Below, piece by piece: positions 53,685 to 63,778 of a stretch of DNA of 64,000 nucleotides. Positions within the stretch are counted from its first letter, which is position 1; each line of letters starts with the position of its first letter. This stretch comes from Schaalia odontolytica (GTDB lineage Bacteria; Actinomycetota; Actinomycetes; Actinomycetales; Actinomycetaceae). A program made the position numbers and the translations under genes. A model generated the notes under the pieces. It did not search any database, was not told the DNA's origin, and saw nothing but the letters and a program-made list of their open reading frames with translations. The stretch spans positions 1,240,001 through 1,304,000 of the forward strand of contig NZ_CP102197.1 of NCBI RefSeq assembly GCF_024584435.1. Direction: 5' to 3'.

Positions 53685-54539
53685 TCAGCGCGAGAACACG
53701 ACGGTGCGGTTGCCGTTCATGAGGACGCGTCGCTCTGCGTGGAATCGAACAGCCTGAGCGAGGACCCGTCGCTCGACATCTTGACCGAGCGCGACCATGT
53801 CGGGAGTGGAGTCGGCGTGGGATACCCGCGTCACGTCCTGCTCAATGATCGGCCCCTCGTCGAGGTCGGCCGTGACATAGTGGGCAGTTGCACCGATGAG
53901 CTTGACGCCGCGCTCGTGGGCCTGCGCGTAGGGACGCGCGCCCTTGAAGGAGGGGAGGAAGGAGTGGTGGATGTTAATGACGCGGCCTTCCATGGCGCGA
54001 CAGACGCCGTCGGAGAGGATCTGCATGTAGCGGGCCAGGACGACCAGCTCGACGTTCTCGGAGGCGATGAGGTCGAGGAGCTGGCGTTCCGCGTGCGCCT
54101 TCGTGTCCTTCGTGACAGGTATGTTGAGGAAGGGCACGCCGTAGAACTGGGCGACGGGGGCAAGGTCGGGATGGTTGCCAACGACCGCGATGACGTCGAT
54201 CGGCAGGCCCTGCGTCTGCTGGCGGTACAGGAGGTCGGTGAGGCAGTGGCCTTCGCGCGACACCATGATGATGGTGCGCAGTTTGCGGCCCAGGTCGTCG
54301 ACACGGTAGGTGGCGTCGAATTCTTCGGCGACGGCGGCCAGGCCCTCGTCGATGGGTGCGCGGCCCTTCGGGGAGTCCACCTCAACGCGCATGAAGAAGG
54401 TGCCCGTGTCCGAGTCGCCGAACTGCTGGGACTGGACGACATTGCCGCCGGACGCGCCGATCACGCCGGTGACGGCATGCACGATACCGGGGCGGTCCGG
54501 GCAGGACAGGGTCACGACGAGCTGCGCATTTTCAGTCAT
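53685..54539 (-). CDS. purU: Formyltetrahydrofolate deformylase
   Basis: 284 residues. An N-terminal ACT domain (LVVTLSCPDRPGIVHAVTGV) is followed by the formyltransferase fold with catalytic Asn-His in RVINIHHSFLPSFKGARPY and Asp in HYVTADLDEGPIIEQD. It releases formate from 10-formyl-THF and so balances the pool sensed indirectly by the ZTP riboswitch of glyA-folD. The ATG at 54539 is chosen over a longer frame because ACT starts there. Confidence 0.96.
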   Translation of the reverse strand: MTENAQLVVTLSCPDRPGIVHAVTGVIGASGGNVVQSQQFGDSDTGTFFMRVEVDSPKGRAPIDEGLAAVAEEFDATYRVDDLGRKLRTIIMVSREGHCLTDLLYRQQTQGLPIDVIAVVGNHPDLAPVAQFYGVPFLNIPVTKDTKAHAERQLLDLIASENVELVVLARYMQILSDGVCRAMEGRVINIHHSFLPSFKGARPYAQAHERGVKLIGATAHYVTADLDEGPIIEQDVTRVSHADSTPDMVALGQDVERRVLAQAVRFHAERRVLMNGNRTVVFSR

Positions 54540-54692
54540 GGGTTTCAGTCTACCCAGGTTCGTAGCCGTCAACGAAGCCGGGGCATCGTTTGCGGGAGAC
54601 GCCACGGCCCGGCGGGGCATCACTATTCCACACCGAACATCGGTCCTTCAGAAAAAGCCATCTCCGCTCGAAGAAGTCCTATCATCGTGCGC

Positions 54693-55187
54693 ATGAGGAT
54701 TCGCTTCGCCGCCGCCACCGACCTCGATTTCATCGAGAGTGCGTACGCTCATGCCCGCGCATTCATGCGGGCGAACGGGAACGCGACACAGTGGCCCGAC
54801 GGGTATCGAAGCCGTGCGGATGCACAGGAGGACATCAGGCGCGGGCACTGCTACATCGTCGCGGACGATGACGGGCCGCTCGGCGTCTTCTCCTACGCTC
54901 CAGGCCCTGAGCCAACCTACACCCAGATCGACGGCTCATGGCGGTCGGAGGCCAACTACCACGTCATCCACCGCGTCGTTGCCGTGCGCGGGCGGGGCGT
55001 CGCGCGCGCGATCTTCTCGTACGCCGCCGAGGGCGCCGACTATCTTCGCTGCGACACGCACGAGGATAACGTCCCCATGCGTCACGCCCTCGCTGCCTTC
55101 GGTTTCCGCGAGTGTGGCACGATCACGGTGGCCAACGGGACCACGCGCATCGCCTACGACTGGCTCACGGAAGACGTCTGCGACTGA
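54693..55187 (+). CDS. GNAT-family N-acetyltransferase
   Basis: 164 residues. MRIRFAAATDLDFIESAYA at the start, the acetyl-CoA loop VRGRGVARAIFSYAA (R-x2-G-x-A), and the final strand LRCDTHEDNVPMRHALAAFGFRECG, all typical. The substrate is unknown. Divergent from purU. Confidence 0.88.
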   Translation: MRIRFAAATDLDFIESAYAHARAFMRANGNATQWPDGYRSRADAQEDIRRGHCYIVADDDGPLGVFSYAPGPEPTYTQIDGSWRSEANYHVIHRVVAVRGRGVARAIFSYAAEGADYLRCDTHEDNVPMRHALAAFGFRECGTITVANGTTRIAYDWLTEDVCD

Positions 55188-55883
55188 GCTGACCTGCGAC
55201 CGCGCGGCAAGGCCGAAGTGTCGGCGCGCTCTCCGACGATGCGGCAGTTGCTGAACCGCTGCGGAGACCACGTCAACGCACTTGACGAATGGCCGCGAGG
55301 TCTCCCCGACGCGGCCTGCGGTGCGATGATCCGGACGGGGTCGGCCGCGAACCGGCTGGGGCTTTTTCTACATCTATGAGGCGACACGCCGACGACACGC
55401 CGCCGCAAGGACTCTAGATGTAGATATCCCCCCGAGTCACCGCAGCGGCGCACCTCCCGCCTTGCTCTCGGGCGCTCACCCGAATCCCGACAACCACACG
55501 TCTGCCGGTATCCGCCACAGCGGACGCAGGCGCGCATTGGCCGCCTTCACAGCCGCGGCGAGAGCCGGCAACCCGCGCCTTCGCCGGTTTCACGGTTGTT
55601 TCACGCCACCTAGGGCACAACTCACCGTAGTCGCCACTCCGCGCCCGCCCGACGCCAGCGTTCAGCGTGCCCCGACACGGGCCTCGACGCCACGGGAGGC
55701 CGAGCGCACGCGATCGCACCCCAGCACGACGATCCGTGGCGCACGCAATCGCGACGTGATCCGACGAGCGTCATCGCCTATGCCACACGTGATGCACGCG
55801 CACCCCGCAACATAAGCGGGCGCGCGCCCGGCCGACTAGCCGGGCGCGCGCCCTTCCCACCAACCACCGCGAGGGCGGTAGCC
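55188..55883. other. 696-bp region without a convincing gene
   Basis: Open frames here lack ribosome binding sites and recognisable protein sequence. The one ordered structure is at 55367-55427: CTACATCTA (55368-55376) and TAGATGTAG (55415-55423) form inverted arms around a tandem 10-mer CGACACGCCG-A-CGACACGCCG (55382-55402). The mdh terminator lies at the far end. It might be decayed sequence, a lost gene's promoter, or a small RNA. Confidence 0.5.
55818..55853 (-). terminator. Terminator of mdh
   Basis: A 15-bp perfect stem (GGGCGCGCGCCCGGC and complement) with loop CGACTA. Confidence 0.92.
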
Positions 55884-56942
<1,059 letters not shown>

Positions 56943-57074
56943 CTAGGATACGTCGTCGGTCACAGTGGAACACGGGCATCCAGTCCCAGGAGACCTCACC
57001 CAGGCAGTGATCTACGACATATGGAGAGGTTGAGTACCTCGACAACAGACTCTCTCGGTACCTACAGTGGGGGC

Positions 57075-58106
57075 ATGTCCGACGACCGCCCCAGCCCCTC
57101 TCCCAGCGCCGGAGCGGCGCAAGAATCGGCCCCCGCCTCGTCCCACGTCGACGAGGCCGTGGCGCACTCCGACGACCATGCGCATTCCCCGAGCGGCGTC
57201 CGCGGCGCGCACTCACACGATCATGCCCACTCATCGGCGTCCGCGGCACGCATTGGGTGGGCGCTCGTGGTGACGGGTACGGTCGTCGCGGCCGAGCTGG
57301 TCGGCGCCTTCTGGTCAGGGTCCCTGTCGCTGGCGGCGGACGCGGGGCACATGGTCGTGGACGCCTCCGGCCTCGTTATCGCGCTGATCGCCGCACGCCT
57401 CATGCGCCGCCCGCGCGACGAGAAGCGCACGTGGGGATGGGCGCGCTCCGAGGTACTGGCCGCGGCGCTACAAGCCGGCATGCTCCTGACAATCAGCGTC
57501 ATGGTCGCCTGGGAGGGCGCGTGGCGAGTGCTCTCACCACCCGAGGTCGAGGCAGGCCCCATGCTCCTCATAGGCATCGTCGGCCTGGTCGCTAACGTCG
57601 CGTCTCTGGCAATCTTGGCGGGTCGACGCGACGCGAACCTCAACATGAAGGCAGCGTTCCTGGAGGTCGCCAATGATGCGCTCGGATCCGTCGCGGTCAT
57701 CGTCGCGGCCGTCACCGAGTGGGCATTCGGCTGGACACGCGCCGACGCCCTCGCCTCGCTCCTCATTGCTGCGCTCATGGCGCCGCGCGCGCTCGCGCTC
57801 CTGCGCAGGTCCCTGGCGATCCTCATGGAGCAAGCACCTGAGAGCGTGGATGTGGGCGAGCTCCGCACACACATGATGGGCACCGAAGGAGTGCTTGATG
57901 TGCATGACCTGCACGTGGCCGCCGTGTCCTCACGCCTGGTGACGGTCACCGCGCACGTGACCGTCACGCACGAGGCCGACGGCCCCTGCCGTGACCGTAT
58001 CGTCCACGAGCTCGGCGAATGCGCTTCACACCACTTCCCCATCAGTCACTCAACGTTCCAGCTCGAATGTCCACAGCACCGCGAACACGAGCACCTGGAA
58101 CACTAG
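57075..58106 (+). CDS. CDF-family cation efflux transporter with His-rich termini
   Basis: 343 residues with six helices. The N-terminal 60 residues are rich in His and Asp (HSDDHAHSPSGVRGAHSHDH), and the C-terminus ends in His-Glu repeats. Metal-site motifs are LAADAGHMVVDASGL in helix 2 and FLEVANDALGSVAVIV in helix 5, where Glu stands in place of the first His of CzcD. Such proteins export Zn, Co or Cd with proton antiport; the metal is inferred. A 47-bp piece of its 3' end is duplicated at 61209-61255. Confidence 0.93.
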   Translation: MSDDRPSPSPSAGAAQESAPASSHVDEAVAHSDDHAHSPSGVRGAHSHDHAHSSASAARIGWALVVTGTVVAAELVGAFWSGSLSLAADAGHMVVDASGLVIALIAARLMRRPRDEKRTWGWARSEVLAAALQAGMLLTISVMVAWEGAWRVLSPPEVEAGPMLLIGIVGLVANVASLAILAGRRDANLNMKAAFLEVANDALGSVAVIVAAVTEWAFGWTRADALASLLIAALMAPRALALLRRSLAILMEQAPESVDVGELRTHMMGTEGVLDVHDLHVAAVSSRLVTVTAHVTVTHEADGPCRDRIVHELGECASHHFPISHSTFQLECPQHREHEHLEH

Positions 58107-58146
58107 GGCACAAAACCACCGCGATTGACAGGCGGTCAGCCGTCTT

Positions 58147-58476
58147 ATGGTCGCTCGAATGAACGCTGATATAGGTTTCACTCCGGGCACACTGATTGAG
58201 GCGGCCCGGAGCATTCCGGCCTATCGCCGCCCCCCTTCGCAGTCCATCTCCCCCCTGGGAAAAGAGCTCGCACCCCTGTGCCAGGGCGCTAATGGCCCGT
58301 ACGTAGAGACGCTCTCTCACGCAATGACGAGTTGGAGCAATTCCCTCAGCACCCGCTACGAGGATCCCGGGCCACTATCGGATGCCCTCGTCGGTGTCGA
58401 GCAGCCATTTGGCGACTGCGAGACAGCGATCGTCCGGTCTCTAGATCGAGGCAGCGTCAGGTTCGAGCGGAGATGA
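58147..58476 (+). CDS. Small protein of unknown function upstream of a WXG100-like gene
   Basis: 109 residues (105 from the second ATG at 58159). No domain recognised. It is soluble, with HAMTSWSNSLSTRYEDPG in the middle and two Cys. The start region has no strong ribosome binding site, so expression is not certain. Its size and position beside the next gene fit the paired small proteins of type VII secretion-associated loci. Confidence 0.45.
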   Translation: MVARMNADIGFTPGTLIEAARSIPAYRRPPSQSISPLGKELAPLCQGANGPYVETLSHAMTSWSNSLSTRYEDPGPLSDALVGVEQPFGDCETAIVRSLDRGSVRFERR

Positions 58477-58551
58477 CAGCAGTTCCCCTAGCGGTCGCTT
58501 GGGCGCTGTCTTACAAGCCCTATCTGAGCAAGACGCTGGCGGAGGCGCACA

Positions 58552-58974
58552 ATGAGCGGCGAATCGAAACTAGTGTTTCACGAGGCAAACGCCCGTGCAA
58601 TGGCCGCCCTTTTCTCTGAGAAGGCAGCGCTCGTTGGCAATTTCATTCCCGACGTGAACGACGCAATCGCCAGCGCGGTTAAGGACTGGACGGGCGAGTC
58701 ACGTGAGGTATGCGATGCCGCACTGAAGCGCTTGGAGGCGCGCGGGGAAGCACTATGTACGTTGCTCACCTCCGCATCCGAAGCAATGACGAAAATTCAC
58801 GAAGAAGGCAACAAGGCCGAGGTCAAGGCCTTCGCCCATCTCCGCACCGTGGCTTCGCAGCAGCGTCAAGGAGTAAGGGCCCCTGGCGCCACTCGTGGGA
58901 GCGGCGCCAGGGGCCCTGCTGGCTGCCCGGAGCTCAGTCGCCCCAGGCGACGTTCACGAGGGCGCCCCTGTTGA
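58552..58974 (+). CDS. WXG100-like small protein
   Basis: About 100 residues of credible sequence. Two helices flank a W-x-G turn: NARAMAALFSEKAALVGNFI, then VKDWTGESREVCDAALKRLE and LTSASEAMTKIHEEGNKAEV. This matches the size and layout of ESAT-6/WXG100 proteins. GGAGG lies six bases before the ATG. After about residue 105 the frame runs through a 15-bp terminator hairpin and becomes Arg/Gly/Pro-rich. One base shift would end it at TAA 58874-58876, so the tail may be spurious. Confidence 0.55.
   Translation: MSGESKLVFHEANARAMAALFSEKAALVGNFIPDVNDAIASAVKDWTGESREVCDAALKRLEARGEALCTLLTSASEAMTKIHEEGNKAEVKAFAHLRTVASQQRQGVRAPGATRGSGARGPAGCPELSRPRRRSRGRPC
58876..58917 (-). terminator. Terminator downstream of the beta-helix gene
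   Basis: A 15-bp perfect stem (AGGGCCCCTGGCGCC and complement) with a 12-base loop. It lies just past the stop of the minus-strand gene and within the tail of the WXG-like frame. Confidence 0.88.
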
Positions 58975-60934
58975 CGGGAGCATTGGCGTTGAGGTCAAGG
59001 GATTCCGCAACCTCGGGGTCGAGTGTGGTGCCCGACTTCTCCAGAGGGCTGCCGGGAGCAGGATGCAGGTCGGAGGCTCCGAACTGGTTCTCCTGGCCGG
59101 GCAGGTTCACGAAGAGCTTCTGCTCGGTGCGCGGGGCGACGATGTCTTGCCCGTGTGCCTCGCGTCCCTTGGCCTCGCGCCCCGGCGCCGAGTCCGTGCC
59201 CACCTGCGGATGGGATGTGAACTCAGCGAGCGTGGGGGCGTTGAATGCGCCGCTTCCACCGCCATCCTTGGCCCACTCCCAGTGGATGGTGAACCGCTCG
59301 GTGTCCTTAGAGGTGCGGTAGTACGTGTTGTAGTCAAGCCCCTGAGCCTCTTCGGGGCCGTACACGGCGGTGCCGTCGCCGTTCACGCCGCCGCTGAAGC
59401 GCAGCATGACCGAGTAGCGCCACGGGTCGTCCTTCTTAGAGTTGGTGGACTTCGTCAGCACATTGTTGTAGATCTGGTTGTCGGTGGCGTTCCAGGTCAG
59501 GCCGTGTTCGCCCGACCACTTCTCGGGGGCAGTGCATTCTCCGGCCTTGTTGCGTGCGTTGCAGCCGTCGTAGCGCGTGTCCTCACGGATCACCATGGGG
59601 GAGAGAGTATCGACGATGGTATTGTTGAAAATCTTGTCGGAGTCGGTGCCCGACAGGACGATTCCCTCGAAGGAATTCTCGACGATGTTCGAGGCGATAA
59701 TGTTGCCGGAACTCACCTCGTCGAAGATCGCGGACTTCCCAACGTTGATGAAGTGGTTGCCGACGATCTCGGAGTTGATGACGCCCTCGTCGAACCAGAC
59801 GCCGATGAGGCGACGCGGGCTATCCACGTTGGGATCGTTGTGATTGTAGCCGGCCTCAGAGTAGTCGTGCGTGTTGAAGGCGTAGCGCACGCCATCGACG
59901 TGCGTGATCTTTGTGTCGCCGATGGTGCAGAAGGCTCCGCAGTTGTCAACGATGAACCCCGCCTGGTTGTTCATCGACCAGGTGTTGTGCTCGACGGAAA
60001 TGTCCGAGGATCGGTTGATGCCGAAGCCGACGCCGCCGTTGTGGGTGATCGTGTTGCCCGACACCGTGGAGCCGTCGGCGTTCGTCAGGCCCAGTGCTGT
60101 GCCCATCGCCGAGTACTGGAAGGTGTTGTTGGTGACTGAGACGTTCTTCGCGCCAACGAAAAACATGACGCCGCCGGTGAGGGTGCCGATCTCGGGATCC
60201 TTGTAATCCCACTGCTGCAGGGGCGAGTACTTCTCGACGGTGAAACCATTGAAGACGGATCCCTCTCCGCCCAGCGTGAGCGAGCGGTGGTGTTGGACGA
60301 CCTCGACGGTGTGCCCGGAGGGGTTGTCGCCCAGGACGTAGGAGACGCCGGTGTGGGGCTTGACGTTGTATCCCTGGCGGTTATTCTGAGGGTTGACCAG
60401 GGTCACGGGGTCGGGGTCGTTGACCCAGAAGGTGCCCGGACCCACCTCGGAGCGATCCGCCACCTGGGTGAGTTCCTTACCGTCAACGAAGACCTGTTCG
60501 GGGTAGGCGGCCATGCCCTCGATTGCGGGGTTCGCGTTCACGGTGCTCACGTGCGAGAAACGGACGAAGTCGCTGCGAGCTGAGGAGTAGGTGCCGTCAC
60601 CGTTGTCGTTCCAGTCCGTGACGATGTCCGCGCCGTTGAGTGAGACCTGCTGCCCTTTCCCGGCGGTGATCGTGAGCTTCTTGGATGTGGAGAGTTCGCC
60701 TTCACGGTAGGTGCCCGAGGCAACTTCGACAGTCGCTCCTGAGGGCGCTGCTTTCAGTGCTGCTCCCAGCGTGGCGAACGGGCGCTCTGCGCTGCCGTCG
60801 TTGGTGTCTGAGCCGGAGGCTTGGGAAACGTGGATCGTAGTGACCGGGGCGGCGAGCGCCGGGACGGCGATAAGTCCCGCCGATACGAGCGCGAGGGCGC
60901 CCACGGCTCCGATTGTCCTGTTGAGATAGCGCAT
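58934..60934 (-). CDS. Secreted right-handed parallel beta-helix protein
   Basis: 666 residues. Sec signal (GAVGALALVSAGLIAVPALA). The start of the mature part (IHVSQASGSDTNDGSAERPF, then GATVEVASGTYRE) is the DUF1565-type opening. Many beta-helix coils follow with N-x-I/F-x-N ladders (NVSVTNNTFQYSAMGTALG, NIIASNIVENSFEGIVLSG, SDKIFNNTIVDTLSP). No catalytic residues are secure. It may be a polysaccharide lyase, epimerase or adhesin. It ends without an anchor signal. The ATG at 60934 gives the signal peptide a normal position; the longer frame does not. Confidence 0.88.
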   Translation of the reverse strand: MRYLNRTIGAVGALALVSAGLIAVPALAAPVTTIHVSQASGSDTNDGSAERPFATLGAALKAAPSGATVEVASGTYREGELSTSKKLTITAGKGQQVSLNGADIVTDWNDNGDGTYSSARSDFVRFSHVSTVNANPAIEGMAAYPEQVFVDGKELTQVADRSEVGPGTFWVNDPDPVTLVNPQNNRQGYNVKPHTGVSYVLGDNPSGHTVEVVQHHRSLTLGGEGSVFNGFTVEKYSPLQQWDYKDPEIGTLTGGVMFFVGAKNVSVTNNTFQYSAMGTALGLTNADGSTVSGNTITHNGGVGFGINRSSDISVEHNTWSMNNQAGFIVDNCGAFCTIGDTKITHVDGVRYAFNTHDYSEAGYNHNDPNVDSPRRLIGVWFDEGVINSEIVGNHFINVGKSAIFDEVSSGNIIASNIVENSFEGIVLSGTDSDKIFNNTIVDTLSPMVIREDTRYDGCNARNKAGECTAPEKWSGEHGLTWNATDNQIYNNVLTKSTNSKKDDPWRYSVMLRFSGGVNGDGTAVYGPEEAQGLDYNTYYRTSKDTERFTIHWEWAKDGGGSGAFNAPTLAEFTSHPQVGTDSAPGREAKGREAHGQDIVAPRTEQKLFVNLPGQENQFGASDLHPAPGSPLEKSGTTLDPEVAESLDLNANAPVNRGALVNVAWGD

Positions 60935-61195
60935 GAATTCACTTTCTGGGTATCCGGTGTTCACGAACCAACACAAACCGAATGGTAAAAGTTGGTCACC
61001 CAGTACGATACCCCCTCTTGTCGCGTAAGCCAAGCCGGTAAGGATTCTGTCTGTCGTAACGGTCAACCGCTCGGCGCTGGTTGGGTTCCCAGCGAGGTTT
61101 ACCTTGTTGGACGGTGCGGGCCACATTGCCTGCTCAAGCCGCGGTCGCTGTCCCTTGCCACTTCGTTTGACGACTGTGTCTCGCCGCGGCGTGAC
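60935..61195. other. Intergenic upstream of the beta-helix gene
   Basis: AT-richer stretch (60960-61010) that should contain the beta-helix gene promoter. No gene and no other clear element. Confidence 0.5.
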
Positions 61196-61594
61196 TCAGT
61201 GGGTCAGATGCTCGCGTTCGCGGTGCTGTGGGCATTCGAGCTGGAACGTTGAGTGTGCGATGGGTTCGCGGTGGCATGCATACTCGCCCCTCGTGCTCAG
61301 GGTCGCGCCCAGGCGACGGCGATGCCTCGTCAAGACCTCCCTACGCTCCCCGACCTCGTCCCCGGACACGGCGAGACAGGTCCCGCACTCTAGGCACGCC
61401 GCGTACTCGACACCAACCGTGCCATCGGCTTCAACCGAGTACACCTTCGCCGGGCAAATCCGCTCCAACAAGGCGTCGGCGCCAGTGGCGCGAGCGAGTT
61501 CCTGATTAACCTTGATGTGCGATTCTTCCTCATCCAGGTTGTAGGTGTTCCCGGCCAGTCGGGCCGGGACACTCTCGATGACGAATGATGCCAT
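61196..61594 (-). pseudogene. FixX-like ferredoxin fragment fused to the tail of a CDF transporter
   Basis: Residues 1-75 are a FixX-type ferredoxin: NTYNLDEEESHIKVNQELAR, RICPAKVYSVEADGTVGVEY, AACLECGTCLAV. The FixX C-terminus is missing. From about residue 108 the frame reads GEYACHREPIAHSTFQLECP, matching the end of the CDF protein encoded at 57075-58106 (GECASHHFPISHSTFQLECP). The hybrid arose by deletion or rearrangement. A strong site (AAAAGGAGG) precedes the ATG, so it may still be translated. Confidence 0.75.
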
Positions 61595-61621
61595 TGCTCG
61601 TCCTCCTTTTAGAAAACCTCG

Positions 61622-62215
61622 TCACAGGGCGCGGATGCCCGCGAGGACATCGCCGATGGTCTGAGGCCCGTAGGTGTACAGGGCGAACATGGGAATGGCC
61701 TGGCACAGCCAGATGACTCCGATGAACACGAATCGGCGCAGATAGACTCCCCGCAGGACCTTGCGCACTGAGGTCGGCGCCGCTTCTTCGGACTTGGGCA
61801 GGCGAACGTTTGCCCCCAGGGTTTCGTGGACGATACGCTGCGCTTCCTCGGTTCGTCCCTTGGAGACAAGCCAGCGCGGTGACTCCGGGATGTTCCACCT
61901 GCCGAGGAGGATAAGGATGCAGGGGACAGCCGAGGAAGCGAGCATGTATCGCCAGCCGTGAGCGGTGTTGATGAGCGCGAAGCCGACCAGAGCGGCGACA
62001 TTGGCGCCGAGGTACCAGGCAGCGGCGATGACCCCCATGGCCTCGGCGCGGTACTTGCGCGGCGAAAACTCCGCGATCATCGACGTCGCAATCGGGTAGT
62101 CGGCGCCCACGGCGACGCCGACCAGGAACCGTAGGATGACGAGCATCGGCGGGGCGTGGACAAAGGCGCACAGGACCGACAGGACGGCGATCACCACCAG
62201 GTCGATGACGGGTTC
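61622..62215 (-). pseudogene. MFS transporter, internal fragment
   Basis: About 190 residues of a sugar/acid-porter-type MFS protein. It runs from the third helix (LVVIAVLSVLCAFVHAPPML, RFLVGVAVGADYPIATSMIA) through the conserved ESPRWLVSKGR motif to a stop after PMFALYTYGPQTIG. The first two helices and the C-terminal half are missing. No proper start is visible. Confidence 0.82.
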
Positions 62216-62372
62216 GTTGGAAGCACAGCTTGCCTTCCTTGACCTCCCACAGTCGGGTCGTCAGGGTGCTTCCCGGGTGCACCGGGGAGGTAATGCGGGT
62301 CTTAATGCGGGTAACGCGCTCGGGTTCGCCGGGGACGAATGCGTTGATGGCGTGACACATGTCACCGCGCGA
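62216..62372 (-). pseudogene. MaoC-like hydratase, internal fragment
   Basis: About 50 residues (MCHAINAFVPGEPERVTRIK, SPVHPGSTLTTRLWEV, EGKLCFQ) match the C-terminal half of MaoC/hot-dog enoyl hydratases. Both ends are cut. The sequence then runs into the MFS fragment. It is part of the same cluster of broken genes. Confidence 0.6.
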
Positions 62373-62453
62373 CGCAGTAGACGGATTCCCCGATCACGCA
62401 CGGAGACCGCGGTACGCGAGACGGCACACGACAGCGTCTTCCCCGCGCGCCTC

Positions 62454-63761
62454 TCAGTCGCGCCCGCCCGACACCCGGACGCAGTTCGCCGCCCATAGGC
62501 CCGTCAAGGCCGCCGAGTCCGACCACGGGAACGCCAGGTAGTCGCCCGCCAGAATGACCGGGCCCCTGTGCTCAACGCGATAGCGGCGAACCCTGCCGAC
62601 TCGCCCGACCCGGCAGGTCGGCATCGCGGCGGGAATCCTCACGACGCGGCTCGCCTCCCCATCAACGGCGTCTTCCACAGTCGGCGCGAGCTCGCACAGC
62701 GCCGCAACCGCTCGCGTCACCACATCGGCGTCTGGCTCTCCCTGGGAGATCAAACGCTCCGCCGCCTCCCCATCGAACATCACGGTCACGGCATCTGCGC
62801 CCGGCGCCGCGTGCCCGGCGCGGCTCGCCACACACAGCGCGGCAATGGGGCCAGCCTGACTCGGCGACGCCAGCAAACCGTATGCACCGCCCAACTCGCG
62901 TTCCGTCAGGCGACGACGGCACGCGAGGACGACCAGGAGCCCCGAGCTATAGGGGGTCGACAGCAACTGGGTTTCGAGCGGGGACGGATCCGCCACGAGC
63001 GAAGCGGCCGCGGGTGCGGGAACGGCCAAGACGATCCGATCCCCCTCAACCACCGTCCCGTTGGCGAGGACCAACGCGCCGCCGGTCCTGTCGCGTTCGA
63101 CACGCACAACAGGAGCCTCGTAGTGGATCGACAGTCCCGCGGCCAACGCCCGAGGTATCGCCTCGAGCCCGGGATCTGCGGTGAGCGTCGTGAACGGGCG
63201 CGAGCCGTAGGACACCATGGCCAGCGCCGCCGACGCCGACGTCTGCGCAAGGTCCTGAAAGTAGTATCCCCGAAACGACGAGCCGATGACAGCGTTCGTG
63301 AAGGCCCGCCCAAATCGCCCGGAGCACCACGCATCGGCGGGCACGTCAATGTCGGCCCACTGGGCCGGGTCAGCCGGATTGGCCTTCGCCAGGCGCGGAA
63401 ACTGGCGGGCCAGCTGCCATCCCGCCTGGGCGGCTTCGTGCCAGCCCATCACGCCCGCTCGCACCATCGCGAATCCGTTGGGGACGTAGGTCACAGCCTG
63501 CGAGTCGACGATGATTCCTGCGCGCGCACGAATCGGGCGGAGCGCAACGCCGAGGCGCTCAGCCATGCGCGGGATGACACGGTAGGTGGAGGACAGGAAG
63601 TTAGCGCCGACCTCGACCCGACAATCGGCGACCGTTGCGGTCTCCATGCGTCCGCCCGCGCGCCCGCTCGCCTCGTAGACCTCGACGTCCTGGCCCCACC
63701 CGGCCAGCGCATCCGCACACGCGAGTCCCGAAATCCCAGCGCCGACGATCAAGGTTCTCAT
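62454..63761 (-). CDS. FAD-dependent amine oxidase/protoporphyrinogen oxidase-family enzyme
   Basis: 435 residues. N-terminal dinucleotide fold TLIVGAGISGLACADALAG with EVYEASGRAGGRMET, GANFLSSTYRVIPRMAERLG, the substrate-domain helices, and the C-terminal FAD-contact GPVILAGDYLAFPWSDSAAL. It oxidises a C-N or C-C bond, but the substrate is not readable. No haem or carotenoid genes lie nearby, so hemG/hemY cannot be assigned. Confidence 0.88.
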   Translation of the reverse strand: MRTLIVGAGISGLACADALAGWGQDVEVYEASGRAGGRMETATVADCRVEVGANFLSSTYRVIPRMAERLGVALRPIRARAGIIVDSQAVTYVPNGFAMVRAGVMGWHEAAQAGWQLARQFPRLAKANPADPAQWADIDVPADAWCSGRFGRAFTNAVIGSSFRGYYFQDLAQTSASAALAMVSYGSRPFTTLTADPGLEAIPRALAAGLSIHYEAPVVRVERDRTGGALVLANGTVVEGDRIVLAVPAPAAASLVADPSPLETQLLSTPYSSGLLVVLACRRRLTERELGGAYGLLASPSQAGPIAALCVASRAGHAAPGADAVTVMFDGEAAERLISQGEPDADVVTRAVAALCELAPTVEDAVDGEASRVVRIPAAMPTCRVGRVGRVRRYRVEHRGPVILAGDYLAFPWSDSAALTGLWAANCVRVSGGRD

Positions 63762-63778
63762 GACGCCATACTAGCGAC

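Noticed and set aside
55188-55817. tmRNA, RNase P RNA or CRISPR array in the gene-free region
   Set aside because: None of the conserved sequence blocks of these RNAs is visible, and there are no regularly spaced repeats.
58473-58619. Small frame starting with an ATGA overlap at the end of the 58147 gene
   Set aside because: 48 codons overlapping the WXG-like gene by 68 bases, with no domain; the downstream ATG has a better ribosome binding site.
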